The notes: generated by a model from the letters alone, not told the origin. A stretch of 11,268 bases of DNA from DATEMK01 sp035275625 (GCA_035275625.1 DATEMK010000240.1:1-11268); one strand, 5' to 3'. Positions 1 through 8,126 are shown, numbered from the stretch's first letter. Made by a program: numbers and translations.

Positions 1-1177
1 TGGAAGGTATAATGAGCATTAGTGAACACAAAATAATTGTTCCGATATTCAGCCCGGCTATTTTTAAAAAAGAAAAATCAACAGGCACAATTGAAATATA
101 ATACGATTCCTGGGCCAATGTGATCCATCCGAATTTCCACTGGAGAAAACTTAAACCCAAAGCAAAAACATTTCCTATAATCAATCCGATTGCAATAATA
201 TAAACTGAGACGTATAAAAAAATTTTCCGGATGCTTATGTCCTCTGCCCCCATTGCTTTCAGAATTCCGATCATGGGTGTGTTTTCAAGAATGATAATGA
301 GCAGCGTTGAAATCATGTTGATACCCGCTACCAGGATCATCAATACAATAATGATGATGACATTTATGTTCAGAAGGTCAAGCCAGTTAAAAATCTGCGG
401 ATATAATTCTCTGATTGTTTCGGTTTTAAATTTAAAGCCTGTTTCGTTGTAAATTTTTTGTCCTGCTTTGTCAAGTTTGTCAAAATCTTTAAGCATCACT
501 TCAAATCCGCCCACCTGTTCATCTGTCCAGTCGTTCAACTGGCGGATGTTTGCAATATCGCAATACACATAAATGTTATCAAACTCATCCAACCCTGTTT
601 CATAAATTCCCGCTATGCTGAATTTTTTAATCCGTGGAGGCTTCTGAATAAAATAAACAAAAAGATGATCGTTCAATTTGAGATTTAGCAGTTTTGCAAC
701 TTTTGAAGATATAATCACCTTATCTGATTTCCCTGAATCAGTCACCGTAAAAAAAGTTCCTTCTTTTAATTTATCCCTGAAAAAACTCCTGTCAAAATCG
801 GGACCAATTCCTTTCAGCAGTATTCCATGTATTTCTTCCTTTGTTTTAATAATGCCGGCTTTGGTCGCATACACCTGGATATTTTTTACATCCGGATCAG
901 ATTTTATCTCTTCATAAAACGGTTGATTTTTATTTACCGGCTCTTCTTCGTAAGAACTGTTTGAATCAAAATTGCTGATGCGGATATGCGTGCCAAATCC
1001 AACTGCTTTATTCGTGATCTCTTTTTTAAACCCCGTCACCACCATTAATGAAACTACCATGACAGCAATACCGAGCGCAATACTTGACAACGCAATTTTA
1101 ACAACAGGCTGTGAAATTGCTTTTTTTTCCCCGGAGCCAAAAACAATTCTTTTTGCTATGAATAATTCGAAATTCAA
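1..1177 (-). CDS. LolC/LolE-type ABC transporter permease (FtsX-like), C-terminus cut by window edge
   Basis: This is probably the inner-membrane permease of an ABC system of the lipoprotein-releasing (LolC/E) or MacB/FtsX type. About 392 residues are visible and the frame is open to base 1. The protein starts MNFELFIAKRIVFG, a typical beginning for Bacteroidota members. A first membrane helix lies at about residues 27-50. A large soluble periplasmic domain of about 220 residues follows. Three further hydrophobic segments lie at about 268-295, 314-345 and 370-392, with the FtsX-like stretch NTPMIGILKAMGA after the second helix. Perhaps 10-20 residues are missing. The only plausible start is TTG at 1177-1175: an in-frame stop lies about 12 codons upstream, and the first ATG would remove most of TM1. 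No ATPase gene is visible; in this phylum it is often encoded elsewhere. The exact substrate cannot be read from the sequence. The gene follows the small hypothetical gene by 91 bp on the same strand. Confidence 0.87.
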   Translation of the reverse strand, partial: MNFELFIAKRIVFGSGEKKAISQPVVKIALSSIALGIAVMVVSLMVVTGFKKEITNKAVGFGTHIRISNFDSNSSYEEEPVNKNQPFYEEIKSDPDVKNIQVYATKAGIIKTKEEIHGILLKGIGPDFDRSFFRDKLKEGTFFTVTDSGKSDKVIISSKVAKLLNLKLNDHLFVYFIQKPPRIKKFSIAGIYETGLDEFDNIYVYCDIANIRQLNDWTDEQVGGFEVMLKDFDKLDKAGQKIYNETGFKFKTETIRELYPQIFNWLDLLNINVIIIIVLMILVAGINMISTLLIIILENTPMIGILKAMGAEDISIRKIFLYVSVYIIAIGLIIGNVFALGLSFLQWKFGWITLAQESYYISIVPVDFSFLKIAGLNIGTIILCSLMLIIPS

Positions 1178-1268
1178 TGGTGAGCAGTTATTTATTAATC
1201 GGCAGTATTACCCATTATATCATATTAGTAAATTACGAATCAGCCGCGAATTTACGAATTGCAAAAAG

Positions 1269-1673
1269 CTATACCTCGCCAAAATAAGGAATATCATCTC
1301 TTGCTATTTTTTCTTCCTGCTCCCAATAAGCAAGCGTTACAACATGTCCGTCCGGTGTGTGCAGCAATCTTCCGAAAATCGCATTGGTGGCATTGAACAC
1401 CACATCTGTTACGCCTACAGTGAAAGTTTCGGGTCCCGGTGGCGGGGCAGGTTCGGGAGGGGCAGGAGCAGCAGGAGTTTCAGCCGTAACAGGAGGAGCC
1501 GGTTTGGCGGCAACAACTTTAGGAGGCGGGCTTTTTACCACTACTACTGTATAATGATTGTACTCCAGGAGCTTTTTCAAAAACTCCACACGATCCGGTG
1601 AAACATTTTTTTCAACGATGGCGCATTTCACTCCGTCAAGGTCTTCGAATTCGTGATTTTTATTTATTGCCAT
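1269..1673 (-). CDS. Small hypothetical protein with two conserved-looking ends joined by a Pro/Ala linker
   Basis: I cannot assign a function to this 134-residue protein. It has three parts. Residues 1-47 look like a compact beta-alpha-beta unit (KCAIVEKNVSPDRVEFLKKL, then a Tyr and four Val). Residues 48-81 form a low-complexity Pro/Ala/Glu linker. Residues 82-134 form a second structured part, rich in Val, Thr and aromatics and ending DIPYFGEV. There is no signal peptide and no membrane segment, so it is probably cytoplasmic. The linker raises local GC well above the flanks and creates open frames on the opposite strand, which I regard as shadows. The gene follows nuoN by 82 bp that contain a heptamer tandem repeat, so it may be transcribed separately from nuo. 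Clean start and stop codons and the acidic, well-ordered ends support a real gene. Confidence 0.75.
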   Translation of the reverse strand: MAINKNHEFEDLDGVKCAIVEKNVSPDRVEFLKKLLEYNHYTVVVVKSPPPKVVAAKPAPPVTAETPAAPAPPEPAPPPGPETFTVGVTDVVFNATNAIFGRLLHTPDGHVVTLAYWEQEEKIARDDIPYFGEV

Positions 1674-1711
1674 TTAACAGTTTGGAGTTTGAAGTTGCTA
1701 ACGATTTTCCA

Positions 1712-1746
1712 AATAACTAATAACTAATAACTAATAACTAATAATT
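1712..1746. repeat. Heptamer tandem repeat (AATAACT)n
   Basis: Four perfect head-to-tail copies of AATAACT span 1712-1739, and a fifth, imperfect copy (AATAATT) spans 1740-1746. A T-run follows. The repeat lies in the 82-bp gap between the nuoN stop and the start of the small hypothetical gene. Because the period is 7, it places stop codons in all three frames on both strands (TAA on plus, TAG/TTA on minus). It could vary in length by slippage. No function is evident. Confidence 0.9.
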
Positions 1747-1755
1747 TTTTTCAGT

Positions 1756-3165
1756 TTACATTCCGAAACTTAAAGAATAAATGAATTCATAAATCTGCGG
1801 AACGAAACCAATGATAATTATTCCCGCAACGCAAATCATTAATGCAAGGTTAGAAAATGCTCCTGCATTTATTTTTTCAATAGGCTCCTCATTTTTATCC
1901 ATGAACATTGTTTTAACCACTTTCAAATAATAATAAAGTGAAACGACCATGTTTAATGCAGCTATTGTGATGAGCAGGTAATTTCCTTTTGCGGCTCCTG
2001 CTGTGAGCAGAAATAATTTGCCGAAGAAACCGGCTGTTGGCGGAATTCCTGCAAGAGAGAACAGGGATATAGTAAGCACCCAGCTCAACATCGGGTTCGT
2101 TTTATAAAATCCTTTGTAGTCGTCCATATTCTCTTTTCCTGTCAGTGCGCTGACAACCGAGATGACTCCGAAAGCACCGAGATTCGAAAAAACATAAATG
2201 AGAATAAAATAAATAACCGATGCAGTTGCCGTTTGTGAGCTTCCTGAAATTCCAATGAGAATAAATCCGACTTGTGCGATAGAAGAAAATGCAAGGAACC
2301 GTTTCAGGTTATTTTGCCTTATTGCAAAAAGATTTCCGATAATCATAGTGAATACTGCCGTGAGATACAAAACGTGGTACCATGTTTCTGATAAAGATTT
2401 AAACGTTGAATACAATACGGAAACAAAAACAAAAATGATGGCTCCTTTTGAAATCACTGACAAATAAGAGGTGACAGGAACAGGCGAACCTTCATACACA
2501 TCTGCTGTCCAGAGATGAAAAGGCACAGCCGACATTTTAAATGCAAATCCCGTGAATAATAAAATGAAAGCAAACAATTGCAACGGGGTTCCGTCAAGAT
2601 ACAATGCAAGATCAGATAAGCTGAGTGTTCCCGTTGTTCCGTAAACTATGGAAATACCAAACAACAAAATGCCGGAAGAAAAAGCCGAAGACATGATCAT
2701 CTTCATTGCCGCTTCTGATGATTGCCGTTTTTCCAGGTCAAAATTTGAAAGCGCTGCAAGCGGAATAGTTGACAATTCCAACCCGAGATAAAACATCAGG
2801 AGATTGTTGCTTGAAATCATAAAAAACATCCCGGTCAATGTAGAAAGCAGCAGCATGTAAAATTCCAAAAGGTGCTTATGATTTTTCAGCCACGAAAAAG
2901 CCTGCATGGAAATAATGAATGTTCCTAAGTTTAAAATATTTTTTTCAAACGCAATGGTACTGTTTGTTCTGAACATGCCGTTGAATAGTTCTCCATCCCG
3001 GTTTAAAAAAAAACCACAAACAAAATTGATCAGCAAAAGAATATTGATCACGTTCATCAGCGAAACGGAATTCATGTTTTCTTTTCCGAGCTTCAGAAAA
3101 AGCAGGATGAAAAGCAGGAGCGTTAATAACAGCTCATGCTTCATCAGAAATAAAAATTCATTCAT
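1756..3165 (-). CDS. nuoN: NADH-quinone oxidoreductase subunit N (complex I, membrane arm)
   Basis: NuoN is the antiporter-like membrane subunit in the middle of the complex I membrane arm and carries one of the proton channels. The 469-residue protein is hydrophobic throughout, with about 14 predicted helices, close to the family's usual length. The key polar residues are visible: the TM5 glutamate at E130 (in YLGLELSTIPL), the TM7 lysine at K210 (FKMSAVPFHLWTADVYEG) and a further lysine at K240 (SVISKG). It is the last nuo gene, 50 bp after nuoM and followed by a repeat-containing gap. The start at 3165 gives an N-terminal hydrophobic segment with a Lys-rich loop at 26-29; an internal Met at 31 is a less likely alternative because it would delete that helix. 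The retained K210 contrasts with NuoM, where the equivalent lysine is missing. Confidence 0.96.
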   Translation of the reverse strand: MNEFLFLMKHELLLTLLLFILLFLKLGKENMNSVSLMNVINILLLINFVCGFFLNRDGELFNGMFRTNSTIAFEKNILNLGTFIISMQAFSWLKNHKHLLEFYMLLLSTLTGMFFMISSNNLLMFYLGLELSTIPLAALSNFDLEKRQSSEAAMKMIMSSAFSSGILLFGISIVYGTTGTLSLSDLALYLDGTPLQLFAFILLFTGFAFKMSAVPFHLWTADVYEGSPVPVTSYLSVISKGAIIFVFVSVLYSTFKSLSETWYHVLYLTAVFTMIIGNLFAIRQNNLKRFLAFSSIAQVGFILIGISGSSQTATASVIYFILIYVFSNLGAFGVISVVSALTGKENMDDYKGFYKTNPMLSWVLTISLFSLAGIPPTAGFFGKLFLLTAGAAKGNYLLITIAALNMVVSLYYYLKVVKTMFMDKNEEPIEKINAGAFSNLALMICVAGIIIIGFVPQIYEFIYSLSFGM

Positions 3166-3181
3166 GATCTTATTTATTTTT

Positions 3182-3244
3182 CTGCCGCCAATTTCACAAA
3201 TCCACCCGGATTGAATTAGTGAAAATTAGTGTAATTAGTGGCTA
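3182..3244. repeat. Imperfect inverted repeat at the nuoM/nuoN junction
   Basis: The left end (about 3183-3197, GCCGCCAATTTCAC-like) and the right end (about 3230-3244, GTGTAATTAGTGGCT) are approximate reverse complements, matching at about 11 of 15 positions. The right part contains three AATTAGTG units at 3214-3221, 3224-3231 and 3233-3240. The nuoM stop codon (3216-3218) and its last several codons lie inside the element. It resembles the elements at about 4744-4806 and 9887-9934. Confidence 0.6.
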
Positions 3245-4733
3245 AGCTTAAAACTTTACTCATAATATTTTCCGTTGCCGGAGTAATAATATCATTGAGC
3301 CAAAACGGAGCAATACCAATGGCAACAATCCCGGTGATTAAAATTGTTGCAGCAAATTTTTCATTCCATGATGCATCCTGTAATTGTAAATGATGATCAT
3401 CTTTTACAGGTCCCATGATTGCGCTGCCGGTAGCACGCAGGATATAAACAGCGGTTACAACTATAGAAGCACAACCCGCAATGGTTGCAACGCGGTAAAA
3501 CATTTCAGGATGCTGCCATGATCCTATAAATACAGTCATTTCCGCAACAAACCCACTGAAGCCCGGCAAGCCGAGCGAACATAAACCTGCAATAACAAAT
3601 ATGGTGCTGATGAATGGCATTATTTTCAATAGCCCTCCGAGTTGCCCAACCATCCGGGTGTGTGTGCGGTCATAAATCATCCCGATGGCAGCAAAGAAAA
3701 GTGCAGTCATTAACCCATGTGAAACCATTTGCATTACTGCACCTGTTATTGCAGTCTTCGTCAGCATTCCAATTCCGAGCAAAACGAATCCGCAATGACT
3801 TACCGAGGAATATGCATTGATGTATTTTAAATCCTTTTGCATCATCGTTGCAAATGCTCCATATAAAATGGCAATGGAAGCAAGAATAATAATGATGGTG
3901 GAATATTCCTGTGCCGCTTCGGGCATTAAATAGGTTGCCACACGAAGGCAGCCATAACCTCCGAGTTTCATAGAAATTCCTGCAAGAAACATAGAAGCTG
4001 CTGTAGGAGCAGATGAGTGTCCGTCAGGTACCCAGGTGTGGAAAGGAAACAACGCTCCGAATATCCCGAAGCTGACAAATATTAATGGGAAGAATATATG
4101 CTGTGCTTCCAATGGAATATGCATCTGTGAAATTTTCAAGAGATCAAATGTGTGCATTCCATCACTTGTAGGAGTATTAAAATAAACTCCCAGCAAGCCA
4201 ACAAAAACCAATGCCGATCCGCCCATCAGCATCAATGCAAGTTTCATAGCGCTGTATTCTTTTTTTCCGCTTCCCCAAATTCCGATCAGTAAAAATTTTG
4301 GAATCACTGCAATTTCCAAAAAGAAAAACATAGTAAATAAATCGAGCGAAATAAAAAATCCGTAAGCGCCAGCGCTAAGAAAAATGAGCAGGAAGAAAAA
4401 TTCTTTATGCATCATTTCCATTTTCCATGAAACTAAAATTCCCGCAAGCACAACAAATGCAGTAAGCAAAATCATAGCAACTGAAATTCCATCCACCCCA
4501 ATAAAATATTCAATGTTCAGAGGAGCAAACCATGTTGCCCTGAATTGAAAAAGCATTTGATCGGAATTACCTGAAGCACGTTCCTTCCAATAATTACAAA
4601 GTAAAATTCCCGACATTAAAAGTTGTATGGCGGAACCGGCAAATGCAACTGCACGTATTTGTTTTAATCCTTTGCAAAATAAAATTGCTATCGTTGTAAT
4701 TAAAGGAAGAAGTATGAGTGATGATAAATTCAT
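3216..4733 (-). CDS. nuoM: NADH-quinone oxidoreductase subunit M (complex I, membrane arm)
   Basis: NuoM is the second antiporter-like proton-channel subunit of complex I. The protein has 505 residues, close to the usual length, and about 14 helices. Visible functional residues are E140 (FFFLEIAVIPKFLLIG; the TM5 glutamate), K256 (AGISMKLGGYG; the TM8 lysine) and E398 (GFSGFVAEMT; the TM12 glutamate). The signature FPFHTWVPDGHSSAPTAASM is at 229-248. The lysine expected in TM7 (Lys234 in E. coli, in a motif like FAIKVPLFPFHTW) is replaced by Phe225 in FGIFGALFPFHTW, and no Lys lies within 15 residues. This may be a lineage variant of NuoM rather than a defect, because the frame is intact and the rest is well conserved. 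The last codons (ATNYTNFH) are encoded by an intergenic-type repeat. The gene follows nuoL by 79 bp. Confidence 0.96.
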   Translation of the reverse strand: MNLSSLILLPLITTIAILFCKGLKQIRAVAFAGSAIQLLMSGILLCNYWKERASGNSDQMLFQFRATWFAPLNIEYFIGVDGISVAMILLTAFVVLAGILVSWKMEMMHKEFFFLLIFLSAGAYGFFISLDLFTMFFFLEIAVIPKFLLIGIWGSGKKEYSAMKLALMLMGGSALVFVGLLGVYFNTPTSDGMHTFDLLKISQMHIPLEAQHIFFPLIFVSFGIFGALFPFHTWVPDGHSSAPTAASMFLAGISMKLGGYGCLRVATYLMPEAAQEYSTIIIILASIAILYGAFATMMQKDLKYINAYSSVSHCGFVLLGIGMLTKTAITGAVMQMVSHGLMTALFFAAIGMIYDRTHTRMVGQLGGLLKIMPFISTIFVIAGLCSLGLPGFSGFVAEMTVFIGSWQHPEMFYRVATIAGCASIVVTAVYILRATGSAIMGPVKDDHHLQLQDASWNEKFAATILITGIVAIGIAPFWLNDIITPATENIMSKVLSLATNYTNFH

Positions 4734-4743
4734 GTTTTTATTT

Positions 4744-4806
4744 AGCCGCTAATTACACTACTTAACACGAAAACAATTGGTGAAAATTCGTGAAATTCGT
4801 GTGTAA
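4744..4806. repeat. Imperfect inverted repeat at the nuoL/nuoM junction
   Basis: This element lies in the 79-bp gap between the nuoL stop and the nuoM start. The left end reads AGCCGCTAATTACACTA (4744-4760). The right end (about 4788-4804) reads like GTGAAATTCGTGTGT, and its reverse complement matches the left end approximately. Inside are two tandem copies of a GAAATTCGTG-like unit. The left end shares GCCGCTAATTACAC exactly with the element at 9887-9934, so the two are clearly one family. Confidence 0.65.
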
Positions 4807-4812
4807 ATTTTT

Positions 4813-6744
4813 TCATTTCCATAAATAAATAAACAATACTGCAAACCCGATCACTCCGCCAAAGAAATATATCGCATAGTTCTGTACTTTTCCTGATTGA
4901 AAACCGCGAATAGTATCAGAGAATATTCCTGTCAATGCAGCAAGCATGTTCATAGTTCCGTCCACGATATTTTTATCAATCCATGCAGCAGGTCGGCCGA
5001 TTAAATTGAAAACAATTTTTTTAGTGATGAACAAATAAATTTCATCAATGTAAAATTTATGATAAGAATATTGATACAAACCACTGATTGATTTCGAAAT
5101 TTTCTGCGGAAGATTATTTTCTTTCTTGTACATTCTTTGTGCAATAAAAATTCCTGCGAGAGCAAGTAAAACAGGCGCAATAGAAAATGTCAAATCAAGA
5201 TGAGTTTCCAATGCAGCGCCATCTGATGTAACTAAATTCCCGAAAGGAATAAATCCTGCAACTAAAGCTCCTGCGGCAAGTATGATCAATGGAAATTTCA
5301 TAGACATCGTTCCTTCTCCGTGATGATCATGAAGATGCGCTTCTTTATTCCAGAAAATATTAAAGTATAACCGGAACATATAAAAGGCTGTAATTCCTGC
5401 AGTAATTAATGCAACCGAATAAATGATTTTATCGGAATGAAATGCTGCAGTAAGAATTTCTTCTTTGCTGAAAAATCCCGCGAAAGGCGGAATACCTGCA
5501 ATGGCAAGACAGGCAATTAAAAAAGTAATATGTGTAATTGGCATAAACTTTCTCAGCCCCCCCATGTCTTTCATTTCATTGCTGTGAATCATGTGAATCA
5601 CTGCCCCGGCACCAAGGAATAACAATGCTTTAAAAAATGCATGGGTAAACAAATGAAACATTCCCGCCATGAAGCCTAATCCATTTTCTCCATTGTATCC
5701 TGCAACTCCCAGCGCAAACATCATGTAACCAATTTGTGACATAGTTGAATATGCGAGCACTCGCTTTATGTCTGTCTGTGTACATGCAATAATTGCAGCA
5801 AGCAACGCAGAAAACGCACCGACATAAGCAACAACATGCAAAGCAACCGGGCATGAAATTGCAAACACCGGAAATAATCTTGCAACAAGAAAAACACCGG
5901 CAACAACCATGGTGGCAGCATGAATCAATGCGGAAACAGGAGTCGGACCTTCCATTGCATCAGGCAGCCATATATGCAAGGGGAACATTGCACTCTTCCC
6001 TGCACCGCCTATGAATACTAAAACCAATCCCCACGTGAGTGCACTTGCTCCGAGGAAAGAAGCGGCAGCAGCGGTTTGCAGTTGCGGTGAAGACACATCA
6101 GTCAGCCGCTGGATAAGCGTTTCAAAGTCTAATGTTTGTGCATTGAAAGACAAAATTAAAATGCCGATGAGAAATCCAAGATCGGCAAAGCGTGTAACAA
6201 TGAATGCTTTTTTTGATGCGGCAACTGCGGATGGTTTATCATAATAATACCCGATCAGCAGGAAAGATGAAACACCAACGAGCTCCCAGAAAATATATAT
6301 CTGGAAAATATTTGATGAAAGAACGAGACCCAGCATGGAGAAAGTAAACAAAGAGAGGAAAGCATAGTATGTTGCAAAACGTTCTTCACCTTTCATGTAA
6401 CCCAAACTGTAAATGTGCACCATCAGCGAAACAAACGTCACCACCACAATCATCATCACAGAAATAGGATCGAGAATAATTCCCATGTCAATGGAAATGC
6501 CCGGAGAAAATTGCAGCCAGGTATATTTCATTGCAATAATGTGCTGGTACACACCATTCACTTTTCCAGTAACAAAAAAATAATTATACGCTGTGACCAG
6601 GGAAATTAAGCAAGAAATAAAAAGTGAAGTTGTGCCGATAATTCCGGAAAGGGTTTTGAAATATTTTCTTCCGAACAATCCAAGCAGAACAAAAGTTGCA
6701 AGCGGTAAAAGCGGAATTAAAGCTAAGTAGATTTTATCGGGCAT
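4813..6744 (-). CDS. nuoL: NADH-quinone oxidoreductase subunit L (complex I, membrane arm)
   Basis: NuoL is the distal proton-channel subunit of complex I and carries the long lateral helix that runs along the membrane arm. At 643 residues it is slightly longer than the roughly 613 of E. coli. Key residues are present: E154 (IFWELVGVSSFLLIG), R185 and D188 (FIVTRFADLGF), K250 (IGGAGKSAMFPLHIWLPDAM) and H275 (ALIHAATMVVAG). The signature PDAMEGPTPVSALIHAATMV at 261-280 is strongly conserved. A charged stretch with HLHDHH around residue 474 probably lies in a loop. The C-terminal portion, after about residue 540, has the amphipathic and final-helix pattern expected of the lateral helix. It begins 17 bp after the nuoK stop. 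Nothing suggests disruption. Confidence 0.97.
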   Translation of the reverse strand: MPDKIYLALIPLLPLATFVLLGLFGRKYFKTLSGIIGTTSLFISCLISLVTAYNYFFVTGKVNGVYQHIIAMKYTWLQFSPGISIDMGIILDPISVMMIVVVTFVSLMVHIYSLGYMKGEERFATYYAFLSLFTFSMLGLVLSSNIFQIYIFWELVGVSSFLLIGYYYDKPSAVAASKKAFIVTRFADLGFLIGILILSFNAQTLDFETLIQRLTDVSSPQLQTAAAASFLGASALTWGLVLVFIGGAGKSAMFPLHIWLPDAMEGPTPVSALIHAATMVVAGVFLVARLFPVFAISCPVALHVVAYVGAFSALLAAIIACTQTDIKRVLAYSTMSQIGYMMFALGVAGYNGENGLGFMAGMFHLFTHAFFKALLFLGAGAVIHMIHSNEMKDMGGLRKFMPITHITFLIACLAIAGIPPFAGFFSKEEILTAAFHSDKIIYSVALITAGITAFYMFRLYFNIFWNKEAHLHDHHGEGTMSMKFPLIILAAGALVAGFIPFGNLVTSDGAALETHLDLTFSIAPVLLALAGIFIAQRMYKKENNLPQKISKSISGLYQYSYHKFYIDEIYLFITKKIVFNLIGRPAAWIDKNIVDGTMNMLAALTGIFSDTIRGFQSGKVQNYAIYFFGGVIGFAVLFIYLWK

Positions 6745-6761
6745 AAACAGTTAGAACTATT

Positions 6762-7076
6762 TCAAAACTTTAATTCATCAGCATTTTCAACATCAATGGA
6801 TTTGTGGCTTCTGTAAAGATTAATAATGATTGCAATAGCAACGGCAGCTTCGGCTGCAGCAATTGTAATTATGAATATGGTGAAGAATATTCCATCTAAT
6901 TTATCAGGATATAAATATTTATTAAAGGCAACGAAATTAATGTTTACACTGTTCAGAATTAATTCAATTGCCATCAGCATCGTTATCATATTCCTTCTTG
7001 TGAAGAAGCCATAAACACCAATGAAAAACAATGCAGTGCTGACAAACAAAATATGTGAAAGAGGAATTTCGTTCAT
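6762..7076 (-). CDS. nuoK: NADH-quinone oxidoreductase subunit K (complex I, membrane arm)
   Basis: NuoK is the three-helix, MrpC-like subunit of the complex I membrane arm. The protein has 104 residues, a usual length for the family. Both membrane glutamates needed for proton transfer are visible: E38 in LMAIELILNSVNINFVAF and E76 in TIAAAEAAVAIAIIINLYR, corresponding to E36 and E72 of E. coli. The C-terminal tail after residue 88 is polar and slightly longer than usual. The ATG overlaps the nuoJ stop in an ATGA arrangement (7073-7076), which indicates translational coupling with nuoJ. nuoL follows after 17 bp. Confidence 0.97.
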   Translation of the reverse strand: MNEIPLSHILFVSTALFFIGVYGFFTRRNMITMLMAIELILNSVNINFVAFNKYLYPDKLDGIFFTIFIITIAAAEAAVAIAIIINLYRSHKSIDVENADELKF

Positions 7077-7591
7077 TTTATTTCGGGACGGGCTTTAATG
7101 GCAATAACTATACATCCGATCATTGCTGCAAGCAGCAGAATGCTCACTACTTCAAATGGCAACACATAACCGTGTTCGCTAATACTCAGTAATTGTGTTC
7201 CGATATTGGCAACACTTCCTTCGATAGACTTGTTCGCTGTTTGATTAAATGTATGTTGAAAGATTAATAAGTACGTAAGTACAAATCCGCTAATAACTGC
7301 AAGAGAAGAAAAAGCCGTGCGGCCCGTGATTGGCTTTGGCATTTCTTTTCCCGATTGCTGCGTTAAAAAAATGGAGAAAATAATGAGCACTACAATTCCT
7401 CCGACATAAACAATAATCTGAACAGCGGCAACAAATTCAACCTGTATCCAGAAATAAAATCCAGCAATGCCGATGAGAGAAAACAATAACCATATCGCGG
7501 AACGAAAAACTTTCCTGGCAGTAACAGCAATTAATCCGGCTCCAAGAATGAAAACTGAAATAAGATAAAATATAATTTGGTTAGCTGTCAT
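7073..7591 (-). CDS. nuoJ: NADH-quinone oxidoreductase subunit J (complex I, membrane arm)
   Basis: NuoJ is a five-helix membrane subunit next to NuoK and NuoA at the base of the complex I membrane arm. The protein has 172 residues. The family signature is at about 57-71 (AVQIIVYVGGIVVLIIF), the third helix, with the conserved Tyr62 and the Gly pair that forms the pi-bulge involved in coupling. Hydrophobic segments lie at about 5-25, 31-50, 56-76, 92-112 and 144-166. Its stop codon overlaps the nuoK start by 4 bases. A 64-bp gap with a short hairpin separates it from nuoI, the only larger gap in the otherwise tight I-J-K-L block. Confidence 0.95.
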   Translation of the reverse strand: MTANQIIFYLISVFILGAGLIAVTARKVFRSAIWLLFSLIGIAGFYFWIQVEFVAAVQIIVYVGGIVVLIIFSIFLTQQSGKEMPKPITGRTAFSSLAVISGFVLTYLLIFQHTFNQTANKSIEGSVANIGTQLLSISEHGYVLPFEVVSILLLAAMIGCIVIAIKARPEIK

Positions 7592-7618
7592 ATTTTTACT
7601 GCTGCGGATTTTAAATTA

Positions 7619-7640
7619 CGGATTATTTTTTTTTAATCCG
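7619..7640. repeat. Short hairpin with T-loop between nuoI and nuoJ
   Basis: The arms CGGATTA (7619-7625) and TAATCCG (7634-7640) are exact reverse complements around eight T residues. The flanks repeat related fragments (CGGATTTTAAATTA on one side, AATCCGAAATCTGAAATT on the other), so the 64-bp gap looks built from degenerate copies of one short word. In the minus transcript the loop is A-rich and no U-run follows, so an intrinsic terminator is unlikely. It may be a processing or stability element. Confidence 0.5.
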
Positions 7641-7655
7641 AAATCTGAAATTTCT

Positions 7656-8126
7656 TTATTCCACTCCCTCCATTAGCTTTGATCCCGGGTTGTTCAGCAC
7701 TTTTGTCAATTGCGCACGATCATAAACACTGTGTTCAAATGTCTGCGCCATTTTTATTGCATCTGTCGGGCAGGCAACTATGCACAGATTACACATGGTG
7801 CATAATTCGAGATGATACACAAATGTGTCTATTGCTTTTTTCTTTTTTCCTTCCGGTGTCATTTCCATTTTCGTAACGATTTTGATCGTTCCGTTCGGGC
7901 AGGCAAGTTCACAAGCCGTGCAACCGGTACAACGATGTTCATTTTTCTCATCATGTATCAAAACCACTTCACCGCGGAACCGTTCCGCTAAAGGCGCTTT
8001 GAATTCAGGATATTGCTCCGTTATAATTTCTTTATGATGGGTGAAATAATAACCGGTCAGCTTCATGCCTTTGAGCAATGATTTTACTGAATCAAAAATT
8101 GTTTTTATATAATTTGTTATAAACAT
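7656..8126 (-). CDS. nuoI: NADH-quinone oxidoreductase subunit I (complex I, 2x[4Fe-4S] ferredoxin-like)
   Basis: NuoI carries clusters N6a and N6b and passes electrons to NuoB/N2 near the quinone site; it is cytoplasmic and sits on the membrane arm. The protein has 156 residues. Two complete cluster motifs are visible: C66-x2-C69-x2-C72-x3-C76-P (CTGCTACELACP) and C109-x2-C112-x2-C115-x3-C119-P (CTMCNLCIVACP). An amphipathic N-terminal helix (residues 1-30) fits membrane-surface anchoring, and GEVVLIHDE before the first motif is typical. The ATG shares its A with the TAA stop of the upstream ORF6N gene (TAATG, 8124-8128). That overlap suggests translation of NuoI is coupled to a gene unrelated to complex I. 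The C-terminus from about residue 128 is variable. Confidence 0.97.
   Translation of the reverse strand: MFITNYIKTIFDSVKSLLKGMKLTGYYFTHHKEIITEQYPEFKAPLAERFRGEVVLIHDEKNEHRCTGCTACELACPNGTIKIVTKMEMTPEGKKKKAIDTFVYHLELCTMCNLCIVACPTDAIKMAQTFEHSVYDRAQLTKVLNNPGSKLMEGVE

Noticed and set aside
1357..1554. Plus-strand Gly/Ala-rich frame
   Set aside because: It is the direct antisense of the Pro/Ala linker, whose GC-rich codons remove stops on the other strand.
972..1601. Plus-strand open frame of 209 residues
   Set aside because: It spans the antisense of the permease start, the gap and the small hypothetical gene. It is Arg/Ser-rich where it mirrors the Pro/Ala linker, and it has no recognisable domain.
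1712..1746. CRISPR-like repeat array
   Set aside because: The units are 7 bp with no spacers; this is a simple tandem repeat.
5630..5854. Minus-strand Cys-rich frame inside nuoL
   Set aside because: It is out of frame with nuoL, which is full length and well conserved across this stretch.
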